Below are positions 1 to 7,880 of a DNA stretch of 64,000 nt, in pieces. Both the position numbers and the translations under genes were made by a program. The stretch lies in contig NZ_LN890328.1 in NCBI RefSeq assembly GCF_001458595.1, forward strand, positions 2,113,743-2,177,742, in the 5' to 3' direction. The notes beneath the pieces were generated by a model. It was not told where the DNA came from. It worked only from the letters and a program-made list of their open reading frames with translations, and did not search any database. This stretch comes from Clostridium neonatale (lineage in GTDB: Bacteria > Bacillota > Clostridia > Clostridiales > Clostridiaceae). Within the stretch, counting starts at the first letter, position 1, and every line of letters begins with the position of its first letter.

Positions 1-717
1 TGTATGCAAGTAGTAAAAGCTAATAAAGAATGGGTTCCTCCATATGGAACTGGAGCAACTTTATATATAAGACCTGTACTTATGGGTGTTGGGGATAATA
101 TAGGTGTAAAACCAGCATCTGAATATATCTTCACAGTTTTCTGCATGCCAGTAGGACCTTATTTCTCAGGTGGATTAAAGCCTTGTAACTTTGTAGTTCA
201 AGATGAATTTGACAGGGCTGCACCTCATGGTACTGGTAAGCAAAAGGTTGGCGGAAATTACGCAGCTTCATTACAAGCTCATAAAAAAGCTGCTGAAGCT
301 GGATATGCAGATTGCATATACTTAGATCCTGCAACTCATACAAAAATTGATGAAGTTGGTGCTGCTAACTTTATAGGTATAACTAAAAATGGAGAATTCG
401 TAACTCCTGCATCATCTTCTATATTACCAAGTATCACAAAATATTCTTTATTATACATAGCTGAACATTATTTAAAAATGCCAGTATATGAAAGAGATGT
501 TTTTGTAGATAAATTAGATGAATTTGCTGAAGCTGGTGCTTGTGGTACTGCTGCTGTTATTACACCTATCGGTGCTATAGACTATAAAAACAAGAGATAT
601 GTTTTCCATAGTGAAACTGAAGTTGGACCTACAATAAAGAAATTATATGATATTCTTTATGGAATTCAAATGGGTGATGTTGAAGCTCCTGAAGGATGGA
701 TATACGAAGTTAAATAA
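1..717 (+). CDS. ilvE: Branched-chain amino acid aminotransferase, C-terminal part (cut by window start)
   Basis: PLP fold-type IV aminotransferase that transfers the amino group between glutamate and the 2-keto acids of leucine, isoleucine and valine. The frame is open to base 1, so the N-terminus lies outside the window; about 238 residues of a usual 340-360 are seen. The family signature GKQKVGGNYAAS lies around residue 80 of the visible part, and its lysine before VGGNY is the expected Schiff-base lysine. A glycine/threonine phosphate-binding turn (ACGTAAVITP) follows near residue 180. The gene ends 13 bases before a strong hairpin terminator. Family assignment is confident; exact keto-acid preference cannot be read from sequence. 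Confidence 0.95.
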   Translation, partial: CMQVVKANKEWVPPYGTGATLYIRPVLMGVGDNIGVKPASEYIFTVFCMPVGPYFSGGLKPCNFVVQDEFDRAAPHGTGKQKVGGNYAASLQAHKKAAEAGYADCIYLDPATHTKIDEVGAANFIGITKNGEFVTPASSSILPSITKYSLLYIAEHYLKMPVYERDVFVDKLDEFAEAGACGTAAVITPIGAIDYKNKRYVFHSETEVGPTIKKLYDILYGIQMGDVEAPEGWIYEVK

Positions 718-730
718 TTTTTATAACTAT

Positions 731-769
731 AAAGGACTGCATTGAAAAATAAATTCAATGCAGTCTTTT
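731..769. terminator. Bidirectional intrinsic terminator between ilvE and trxB
   Basis: A 16-bp arm (AAAGGACTGCATTGAA) pairs with its complement across a short AT loop; the right arm ends in T-rich sequence and the left begins A-rich, so it can stop transcripts from both convergent genes. Confidence 0.9.
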
Positions 770-793
770 AAATACGTTTCTTTATATTTATTA

Positions 794-1657
794 TTAAATA
801 TAAGTTTCATCTAAATATGAAACAGCACTTAAAGCCGCGATATTCCCTTCCCCAGCAGCCTTAATATATTGATATGGTGCTCCAATACAATCACCAGCAG
901 CAAAACACCCAGGTATATTAGTTTCCATCTTCCTGTTTGCAATTATATGATTATTTTCAATTTCCAATCCTGGCACAAGTTGTTTAGGTGATAAGCTTTC
1001 TCTTAATAAAAATACTCCATCGGTAAATATAACTCTATTTTGCATTGTAAGTTTTTTTACCACTTCTGTTCCTTCTATTTTTGTAGGCCTATCTATTACA
1101 ACCTCTATTCCTTCTTTTAATTTATATTTTCCTTTGTACATAGGTATATAATAAACTTTTTCTGCTATTTCCTGTACATAGTTTGCATCCTTTTCTCCAT
1201 CTTTATGATACGATATAATAGATACTGTTCTACCTTTGTACAATGGTGCATCACATGTTGCGCAATAACCTACTCCATGACCTAAAAACTCTTCTTCTCC
1301 TTCAATTTCTTTATTAAAATCAATACCAGTTGCTAAAATTATAGTCTTTGCCTCATAATATTTATCATTTACTGCTAAGAGAAAACATTCCCCCATAGAA
1401 TATATAGAGTCTATTCTCTCTTCTGTTATTTGTATATCCATTTGCTTCATATGCTCGTGAAATCTTTTCTTTAACTCTTCTCCCGATACATTATAAAATC
1501 CCAAGTAATTATTAACCTTTGGTGCTCTTTCTAATTTAGAGCTTAAATTTGAACTCCCAAAGAGTATAAATTTCTTGTTTCTAATTTTTATATTTAGTGC
1601 TGCTGATATTCCTGCTGGTCCACTCCCTATGATAGCTATATCATATTTTTCATTCAT
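794..1657 (-). CDS. trxB: Flavin thioredoxin reductase, likely ferredoxin-dependent (FFTR type)
   Basis: FAD-dependent disulfide reductase of 287 residues that would reduce the thioredoxin encoded just upstream. The N-terminal FAD motif GSGPAG is at residues 11-16, the redox pair CATC at about 132-135, and the C-terminal FAD motif (FAAGDC) near 260. The second nucleotide-binding domain after CATC lacks both GGGxxA and HRRxxxR, the NADPH signatures of ordinary thioredoxin reductases. That matches the ferredoxin-linked enzymes known from clostridia (C. pasteurianum, C. acetobutylicum). The chosen ATG at 1657 has a GATGAGGAA ribosome binding site inside the end of trxA; an ATG five codons upstream has none. 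One base separates it from the trxA stop, so the two are co-translated. Electron donor is inferred from family knowledge. Confidence 0.88.
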   Translation of the reverse strand: MNEKYDIAIIGSGPAGISAALNIKIRNKKFILFGSSNLSSKLERAPKVNNYLGFYNVSGEELKKRFHEHMKQMDIQITEERIDSIYSMGECFLLAVNDKYYEAKTIILATGIDFNKEIEGEEEFLGHGVGYCATCDAPLYKGRTVSIISYHKDGEKDANYVQEIAEKVYYIPMYKGKYKLKEGIEVVIDRPTKIEGTEVVKKLTMQNRVIFTDGVFLLRESLSPKQLVPGLEIENNHIIANRKMETNIPGCFAAGDCIGAPYQYIKAAGEGNIAALSAVSYLDETYI

Positions 1658-1658
1658 T

Positions 1659-1997
1659 TTAGAATTCCTCATCTATATATTGTTCAAGATTTCTATTTAT
1701 CACTTCTTCAATTTGTCTTTTAGGAACAAATCCAATTATTTCATCAACTACTCTACCATTTTTAAAAAATTTTATATTAGGTATACTGTTTATCCTATAT
1801 TTTCTTGAAATAAACGGACTTACATCCACATCCATTTTTACTATCTTAACATTATCATTTTCATAAGCAATTTCTTCTAAAATAGGAGCAACCATTTTAC
1901 ATGGTCCGCACCAAATAGCTGAAAAGTCTACTAATACTAGTTTTTCTTCATTTAATACTTCCTTCATAAAATCTGTATCGTATATATTAGGTATCAT
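1659..1997 (-). CDS. trxA: Thioredoxin
   Basis: Small cytosolic thiol-disulfide oxidoreductase of 112 residues. The active-site motif WCGPCK has Cys30 and Cys33, and the expected cis-proline occurs in SIPNIKFF near residue 74. The length is normal for the family. GAGAGGA lies five bases before the ATG. It is the first gene of a trxA-trxB pair on the minus strand. The C-terminal tail is slightly long and acidic (YIDEEF). Substrates cannot be inferred from sequence. Confidence 0.94.
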   Translation of the reverse strand: MIPNIYDTDFMKEVLNEEKLVLVDFSAIWCGPCKMVAPILEEIAYENDNVKIVKMDVDVSPFISRKYRINSIPNIKFFKNGRVVDEIIGFVPKRQIEEVINRNLEQYIDEEF

Positions 1998-2086
1998 ATA
2001 ATCCTCTCCATAATAAAAACTTTATATATAATACTATTCATTTATGCCTCTTTTAGTTCTAATTATTAATAAATCTAGTAAATAAA

Positions 2087-2126
2087 ATATGGGATAGCGC
2101 ATTAAATAATCTGCGACATCCCATAT
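2087..2126 (-). terminator. Intrinsic terminator of the ABC exporter gene
   Basis: Hairpin with arms ATATGGGAT(ag)CGC and GCG(ac)ATCCCATAT around a 12-base loop, T-rich on the minus-strand 3' side. It sits between the exporter stop and the trxA start. Confidence 0.7.
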
Positions 2127-2194
2127 CTATTTTAATTTTTTATTTTTAATACTATTCTATACTTTAATCATTTTATATCATATTTTTTTACAAT

Positions 2195-3901
2195 TTAAAA
2201 TGATGATATTTTATGCAATTTGCTATAAGTTCCACCTAATTCAATTAATTCCTCATGAGAACCCTTTTCTATAATACCTTGCTTTCCAAGAACAACGATC
2301 TCATCAGCATTTTTAATTGTAGATAATCTATGCGCAACAACAATAGTAGTTCTACCTTTACATAATCTCTCTAATGATTCTTGAATTATCTTTTCAGTAA
2401 CATTATCAAGTGCTGAGGTTGCTTCATCTAAAATAAGTATTGGCGGATTCTTTAAAAATACTCTTGCTATAGATATTCTTTGTTTTTGTCCACCTGATAG
2501 TTTAACTCCTCTTTCCCCTATATAAGTGTCATATCCATCCTCAAGACTTTCTATGAATTCATGTATATTAGCCATTTTAGCGGCATTTATAAGTTCCTCT
2601 TCTGTAGCATTTTCTTTACCATAAAGAATATTATCTCGTATAGTACCTGTAAATAAAAATACTTCCTGCTGTACAATTCCTATGTTTGATCTAAGTGAAT
2701 CTAATTTAACATCATATATACTTTTACCATCTATTAATATATCCCCACTATCAACATCATAGAATCTTGGTATAAGGTTACAAAATGTTGTTTTTCCTCC
2801 ACCTGATTCACCAACTAGTGCAAGCATTTCACCCTTTTTAATTCTTATAGATATATTTTCAAGTACATTTTTCCCTTCGTAACTGAAATTAACATCTTTA
2901 AATTCGATTTCACCTTCTACAGTATCAAGTTTTATTGCATTTGCTTTATCTTTCTCTTTATTTTCATCCATAATTTCCATATATCTTTGAAAACCAGTTA
3001 TGCCATTTTGATATTGTTCCATAAAATTAATAAGCTTCTTAATAGGATCAATAAATGATTTTATAAAAAGCATATATGCCATAAAGTCTCCTACACTTAT
3101 AAATCCTTTAAATGTAAATATTCCTCCACCTATAAGTCCTACATAATTTAATATATCAATTCCAAAATTAGCACCAGAAGAATATTCAGCCATAACCTTA
3201 TATGCTTTTTCACGAGCTACTATAAATTTATTATTTCCTTCTTCAAACTTTTTTTGTTCTGATTTATGACTTACAAAAGCTTTTGATATTTTTATTCCCG
3301 AAATACTATTTTCTAAATTTGCATTTACTGCACCAGTTTCAACTTTACTATTTAAAAATGCTTTATTCATTCTTTTTCTTTGATATAAAGTAAACCACAC
3401 AATTAAAGGAATAAATGCAAAAATAAGAAGTGTTAAAGGTAAATTGATTGTACTTAAAAATATGAATGACCCTGCAAGCATTATTATTGAAATAAATATA
3501 TCTTCTGGACCATGATGTGCAAGTTCTGAAATATCCATAAGATCATTTATTATTCTCGACATAATGTCACCAGTTTTATTACTGTCAAAAAAACTATTAG
3601 GAAGCTTTTGAAGATGATTAAATATCTTACTTCTCATATCTCCCTGCATTCTAACGCCAACAACATGTCCCCAATATTGCATAAAATATCCACACGCTGC
3701 TTTTACTAAAAATATAATCAATAATGATATTGCAAAAACAACTATCATTCTTAAATTTTGATTAGGTATTGAATCATTTATAAGTTCTCTTGTCATCATC
3801 GGATATACTAAATCACACAATGCAGCTATAAATGCAACAAATAAATCCAATGTAAATAACATCTTATAAGGCTTATAAAATGATATAAACTTTTTTATCA
3901 T
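2195..3901 (-). CDS. ABC exporter half-transporter, fused membrane and ATPase domains
   Basis: 568-residue type-IV ABC exporter of the MsbA/BmrA/LmrA architecture, expected to dimerise in the cytoplasmic membrane and export lipid, drug or peptide. Residues 1-310 carry about six membrane spans with an exporter coupling region (FFDSNKTGDIMSRI). The ATPase domain has Walker A GESGGGKTT near 365, signature LSGGQKQR near 466, Walker B LILDEATSAL just after, and the H-loop VVAHRLST. All catalytic residues are intact. It is a single gene with its own terminator and no accessory protein nearby, so a homodimer is likely. Substrate unknown. Confidence 0.93.
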   Translation of the reverse strand: MIKKFISFYKPYKMLFTLDLFVAFIAALCDLVYPMMTRELINDSIPNQNLRMIVVFAISLLIIFLVKAACGYFMQYWGHVVGVRMQGDMRSKIFNHLQKLPNSFFDSNKTGDIMSRIINDLMDISELAHHGPEDIFISIIMLAGSFIFLSTINLPLTLLIFAFIPLIVWFTLYQRKRMNKAFLNSKVETGAVNANLENSISGIKISKAFVSHKSEQKKFEEGNNKFIVAREKAYKVMAEYSSGANFGIDILNYVGLIGGGIFTFKGFISVGDFMAYMLFIKSFIDPIKKLINFMEQYQNGITGFQRYMEIMDENKEKDKANAIKLDTVEGEIEFKDVNFSYEGKNVLENISIRIKKGEMLALVGESGGGKTTFCNLIPRFYDVDSGDILIDGKSIYDVKLDSLRSNIGIVQQEVFLFTGTIRDNILYGKENATEEELINAAKMANIHEFIESLEDGYDTYIGERGVKLSGGQKQRISIARVFLKNPPILILDEATSALDNVTEKIIQESLERLCKGRTTIVVAHRLSTIKNADEIVVLGKQGIIEKGSHEELIELGGTYSKLHKISSF

Positions 3902-4084
3902 TTGAGTTCTCCTTTTGGTATATTTTTCCTAAAGCTTGTATATAATTTAATATCTATCTTTATAATACAAATTAAATTATTTCATTCTTTAGTTACTTAA
4001 TAATATCATATATATTTTTTTCAGTAAAATTAAATAGATTTTATTATTAATTGAATTCATATGATATTTTTAAATAATATACTA

Positions 4085-4092
4085 AATTCTTA
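4085..4092. repeat. Target-site duplication, left copy (IS6 element)
   Basis: AATTCTTA, repeated exactly at 5369-5376 immediately outside the opposite end of the element. Eight bases is the duplication length of the IS6 family. Confidence 0.85.
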
Positions 4093-5368
4093 GATTCTGT
4101 TAGGTTGTTATGAAAAAATAGCTTAACATTTCGTAGAATTACTCGCTCTTTGAAAATTATATAAGTTTGATTAATTTATTGCATGGCAAACAAGCTTGCA
4201 ATAAATAGGATTTTTGCAGGTTAATCAAAGATATTGATTAACTAAATTAAGCAGCAACAAACCAAGAATGTTTAGATTTGCTATCGCTAGCGAAGCCGGC
4301 AACTTCAGCTGGAGTATGATTGTTTAATGATCCATGAGGTCTTATAAAGTTATAGTGAAAGATAAATACAGATATTAAGTTATTAGCTTTCTCGAATGAA
4401 TTAAAGCCTTTTTTAGCTTTATACCAAGCTTTAAAAGTTTTATTGAAAGATTCTATAAGATTATTACTTGTATCACTGGACATTGGTGCTACAGGAATAT
4501 GCTTAGTATTTGGCAAAACTTTAGCTACAGCTTGATTATATGAAGGCAATCTATCAGTAATGAAATTACTAGGTTCACCAAACTTTTTAGCTTGATTAAT
4601 TAGAGTAAAAGCAGAATCTTCACTACGTGATTTCGTAAGATGAAATGCTAATATGAAGCGTGTTTCTGAGTCTATAGCAAGCCATAGATAATACTTTTCG
4701 CCATTTATAAATACAACAGTTTCATCAGCGTGCCAATCGTCAGATTGAAGATTTAACTGATCTTTAAAGGAATCAGCTTTCAGATTGAAGAATGGTGCAA
4801 ATTTATGAGCCCAACTCGCTATGGTTACATGGGATACTTTTATATTTGCTGTTGTATGTAGGAAATGTGCAATAGCTCGTGTTGATGTATTATTTAAGAA
4901 ATATAATGTCAATGCTGTAAGAATAATATGTAACGGAAAGCGCATTCCTTTCATAGAAAGGGAGCCGGTTAGCTTTTCACTAGATGCATCATCAATATTT
5001 AAATTATGATGATGTACAATTACATGATTACATTTTTTATTGCCACATTTATATCGATTATAGTGCTTATAAGAATGATGTAAGAATGTAGATTTACCAC
5101 ATTTAGGACACGTGGGGTATTTTGATTTCTTCGGCATGCTGACAGAGTCAGGAGCGAATTGGCGTTTGCAGTTCTTACATTGATATTTTTGGTTAGCCTG
5201 CTTATCCAAACCAAACTTATATAGTTGGTCAGAGTGACAGCGAGGACATTTTACTTTAGTTTTGTTCATTGTTCTTCTCTCCTTTTCTAGGGGGATAATT
5301 GGTTCTAGTCAAACTTATTATATTTTCTAGTGTTGAGAAGAGCAATGTTCATATAACTTAACAGAACG
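4093..5368. mobile_element. Complete IS6-family insertion sequence (1276 bp)
   Basis: Bounded by terminal inverted repeats: left GATTCTGTTAGGTTGTTAT and right (reverse complement) CGTTCTGTTAAGTTATAT. These resemble the GGTTCTGTTGCAAAGTT ends of IS6/IS26-type elements. An exact 8-bp duplication AATTCTTA flanks it, so the ends are set to the base. It holds a single transposase gene on the minus strand. Removing the element and one duplication copy joins 4084 to 5369 and places an AT-rich promoter-like stretch directly before the ribosome binding site of the gene at 5394. Confidence 0.9.
4247..5269 (-). CDS. IS6-family (IS240-like) DDE transposase with N-terminal zinc ribbons
   Basis: 340-residue transposase. 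Residues 1-90 hold two zinc-ribbon-like modules (CPRCHSDQ...CKNC and CPKCGKS...CGNKKC). A helix-turn-helix region (VSHVTIASWAHKF) follows. The DDE catalytic core has D in WHADETVV, D in FITDRLPSY and E in NLIESFNKTFK, with the family hallmark YYLWLAIDSETRFIL. The frame is intact and the catalytic triad complete, so the element may be active. It is longer than the usual 230-240 residues of IS6 transposases because of the zinc ribbons. A near-match to the IS6 end sequences supports the family call. Confidence 0.92.
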   Translation of the reverse strand: MNKTKVKCPRCHSDQLYKFGLDKQANQKYQCKNCKRQFAPDSVSMPKKSKYPTCPKCGKSTFLHHSYKHYNRYKCGNKKCNHVIVHHHNLNIDDASSEKLTGSLSMKGMRFPLHIILTALTLYFLNNTSTRAIAHFLHTTANIKVSHVTIASWAHKFAPFFNLKADSFKDQLNLQSDDWHADETVVFINGEKYYLWLAIDSETRFILAFHLTKSRSEDSAFTLINQAKKFGEPSNFITDRLPSYNQAVAKVLPNTKHIPVAPMSSDTSNNLIESFNKTFKAWYKAKKGFNSFEKANNLISVFIFHYNFIRPHGSLNNHTPAEVAGFASDSKSKHSWFVAA

Positions 5369-5376
5369 AATTCTTA
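5369..5376. repeat. Target-site duplication, right copy (IS6 element)
   Basis: AATTCTTA, identical to 4085-4092. Confidence 0.85.
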
Positions 5377-5393
5377 AATAAGGTGGTGTATGT

Positions 5394-5648
5394 ATGATTA
5401 AACATTTAAACATAATAAATATTATTTTTTCATTTATTTTATTATTTTTATTTTCTAATTTAATACTTAGTAGTAGTTCAGACACAACTAATATATTTTC
5501 TTTTTTATTTATATTCATTGGACTTTTTCAAGTATATATTGGGATAAAACTATTAAATTCAAAAAGAAAAATATTGAGTACAGCAACTTTTATGCTTAGC
5601 TTTTTCTTTCTTAGCCTGGTTGGTATAAAAATATATTTAAATATATAA
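5394..5648 (+). CDS. Small membrane protein of unknown function
   Basis: 84 residues with three likely membrane helices (about 5-24, 33-52 and 62-82) separated by short polar turns. AGGTGG lies seven bases before the ATG. I do not recognise the family. The IS6 element ends 18 bases upstream of the start, so the native promoter has been moved about 1.3 kb away; expression now depends on the element or on readthrough. The gene itself is intact. Confidence 0.6.
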   Translation: MIKHLNIINIIFSFILLFLFSNLILSSSSDTTNIFSFLFIFIGLFQVYIGIKLLNSKRKILSTATFMLSFFFLSLVGIKIYLNI

Positions 5649-5716
5649 AATCACTTACTTTTATTTAAATTTTACATTTAAAATCAAAATACTATTGAAC
5701 GTGAAATAAATATATT

Positions 5717-5941
5717 ACGTAATATCAAAGTTTAGTGGATAACACCGAAATTCAATATATGATATGCTTGATTGTATAAAAATTTTAGCTAAAACTTCTA
5801 AAGGCAGAGGCTGTGCCCAAAACCATTTGCTCCAAAAACAAGTTTTGGACAAATAATTTTGGAACAGCCTATATCTAAGAAGTTAAAAGCTTAAATTTCT
5901 TAATGCGATACTACGCCTATCATATATTGAATTTCTTTGTT
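5717..5941 (+). repeat. Long hairpin element, unit A (structured, non-coding)
   Basis: The unit opens with a flank containing ATCAAAGTTTAGTGGATAACA, then a long imperfect hairpin. The outer stem is an 18-bp perfect pair (5747-5764 with 5918-5935). The apex is a palindromic core of about 62 bases (5808-5870, AGGCTGTGCCC...GGAACAGCCT). The core and outer flank match unit B on the other strand, but the stems differ in sequence while staying paired. No coding potential was seen. It could be a structured RNA, a folded-DNA recombination site or a non-autonomous mobile element. Confidence 0.8.
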
Positions 5942-6190
5942 TTGCTCTAAAATCATAGATGTCTAACTTTTTTTAGTTATAATTTATGTTTTTAGGAATA
6001 TTACAAGTCTAAAAATATAGTTTTCAATCACTTGTAATAATTTAGGAAGCTACTTATAAAACACCGGTATCCACCAATAAATAAGCAAAGATCCGAATTG
6101 CAGCATAGCTGCTCTTCTTATAAGTGCACATTTGTAAGAATTTAAATTCATATATTTATAAAAATATATCTGGATACTCAGAGTTTATAT

Positions 6191-6421
6191 GGAACAAAGA
6201 AATAAAGCATTTATGTTGGCGGTGTCTTGCATTGAAAAATGAAGCTTTAAAATTTTTCATCAATGATTGTTCCAAAATTGTTTGTCTAAAAACTTGCTTT
6301 TTGGAGCAAACATTTTTGGGCACAATCATTGATGGTTAAATTTTTAGCTTCATTTTTGTAGCAAGCGAGCCAACATAAATGCTTTATTTCGGTTGTTATC
6401 CACTAAACTTTGATTCTACGT
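6191..6421 (-). repeat. Long hairpin element, unit B (inverted relative to unit A)
   Basis: Read on the minus strand it begins with the same conserved flank (AATCAAAGTTTAGTGGATAACA) and forms a hairpin of about 190 bases. A 22-bp perfect outer stem pairs 6199-6220 with 6369-6390, and the pairing continues with few mismatches to an apex near 6295. The core (TGTGCCC...GGAACA) is nearly the same as in unit A. A 71-codon open frame across it is an artefact of the repeat. The 250 bases between the units hold smaller hairpins (for example 6001-6038) and no gene; the rest of 5649-6456 is AT-rich spacer. Confidence 0.8.
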
Positions 6422-6456
6422 CCTTTATTTATTTTCTGCAACCTAAGCTTCTTATA

Positions 6457-7125
6457 TTACATTAAATTTATAATATTTTCTTTATTTCCAATAATATTTG
6501 CATCAAATTTCCCCTTTACTAGAGCAGGTTCTCCACCAAATACAAATATATTTCCTTGGAAATATATAGCCTCATCTAAATCATGAGTAACTACAATGAC
6601 CATCCTTTTTCTGTTCTTTAGTATATTTTTAAATTCATCAATTATTATATATTTTAATTTATAGTCTAAAGATTTAAATGCTTCATCCATCAAAATTATT
6701 TTTGATGGTTTTCCAAAAGCCCTTGCTATATTTACTCTTTGTTTCATGCCTCCACTAAGTGCACTCGGATATTTGTTTTTCACTTCCTCGAGTCCAAGTA
6801 AATTTAATAATTCATCTATCTGGTCTTTTAGCTCATGTTTTTTATAATAGGATTTTAGTGTTAACTCTAAGTTTTCATATATAGTAAGATATTCTATTAA
6901 TCTATCTTCCTGAAAGACATAACTTATATCACCATTATTAATTCCCACTACTTCTCCACCATCTATATCTGTCAATCCACTTATGATATTTAAAAAGGTA
7001 CTCTTTCCGCAACCAGACTGTCCGACTATGCAATTTATTTTTTCATCATTAAGATCGAGATTAAAATCTTTAAAGACAATCTTGTTTCCAAAACTTTTAT
7101 TTAAATTATTAACACTTATCTTCAC
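6457..7125 (-). CDS. ABC importer ATP-binding protein (nitrate/sulfonate/taurine type)
   Basis: 222-residue ATPase that powers the importer formed with the next two genes upstream. Walker A is GQSGCGKST, signature LSGGMKQR, Walker B IILMDEAF and H-loop VVTHD, all intact. The start is taken as the GTG overlapping the permease stop (TAGTG) because AGGTGG sits eight bases before it; a GTG four codons upstream is possible. Gene order is substrate-binding protein, permease, ATPase, as in ssuABC/tauABC operons. Substrate not determined. Confidence 0.9.
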   Translation of the reverse strand: MKISVNNLNKSFGNKIVFKDFNLDLNDEKINCIVGQSGCGKSTFLNIISGLTDIDGGEVVGINNGDISYVFQEDRLIEYLTIYENLELTLKSYYKKHELKDQIDELLNLLGLEEVKNKYPSALSGGMKQRVNIARAFGKPSKIILMDEAFKSLDYKLKYIIIDEFKNILKNRKRMVIVVTHDLDEAIYFQGNIFVFGGEPALVKGKFDANIIGNKENIINLM

Positions 7126-7880
7126 TATCTTTTCCACCTATACACTCTTTTTCTTAATATTGAATTTATTAATTCAAAAATCAAAGATATTAAAACTATT
7201 ATAATAATCCATGCAAATATTCCGCTTGTATTAAAATTAACCTTTTCTATTTGTATTTGTGATCCCATTCCATACTTTGGCTGTCCATGTACCTCACCAG
7301 CAATAACAACTTTAAATGCTAGAGAAAATGTAGATACAAATATACTCATAAGATAAAATTTAATCTTAGGCAAATATATCTTTTTTAATTTATCTATAAA
7401 ACTCACTTCATAAATTTTAGTCATTTCTATAATATTTTTGTCTATCTCTTTAAAACTATTTCTTATTCCCTCATAAAGTATAGGCAGAACAATAGCAAAT
7501 CCAACTATATATGGTGCTTTATCTTTATCAAACCAAACAAGTGCAAGTACTATTAAAACTAATGTAGGTATAGTTTTAAAAAATGAATTTATAGGATTTA
7601 ATAAATAATAAAATAAGGGGCTTGCATATGACAATACCCCGAATATTACTGCTAGAACTAACGCTATTAAATAGCTTAACACAGTTCTATAAAATGTACT
7701 TAATATAATTCTTATAAATTCTTTATCTGAAACTATTTCTTTAGTAGAACTCAATATACTTTCAATCTTAGGTAAATAAATCTCGTTATTAATTGATGTA
7801 GCAATAAATTCCCATATCAATATAAATATTATACATGATAATAAATTATATATCTTATTTTTCCATGAAAATTGCTTCAT
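7125..7880 (-). CDS. ABC importer permease (nitrate/sulfonate/taurine type)
   Basis: 251-residue permease of the SsuC/TauC/ThiX group with about six membrane helices. The coupling segment lies around 'KIYEVSFIDKLKKIYLPKIKFY', where the EAA loop is expected. It overlaps the binding-protein gene by 26 bases and the ATPase gene by one, so translation is coupled. GGAGG precedes the ATG by eleven bases. The family is clear; the transported solute is not. Confidence 0.88.
   Translation of the reverse strand: MKQFSWKNKIYNLLSCIIFILIWEFIATSINNEIYLPKIESILSSTKEIVSDKEFIRIILSTFYRTVLSYLIALVLAVIFGVLSYASPLFYYLLNPINSFFKTIPTLVLIVLALVWFDKDKAPYIVGFAIVLPILYEGIRNSFKEIDKNIIEMTKIYEVSFIDKLKKIYLPKIKFYLMSIFVSTFSLAFKVVIAGEVHGQPKYGMGSQIQIEKVNFNTSGIFAWIIIIVLISLIFELINSILRKRVYRWKR

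Noticed and set aside
6124..6339. 71-codon open frame on the plus strand
   Set aside because: It lies across hairpin unit B, has no ribosome binding site and no protein-like composition; it is explained by the repeat.
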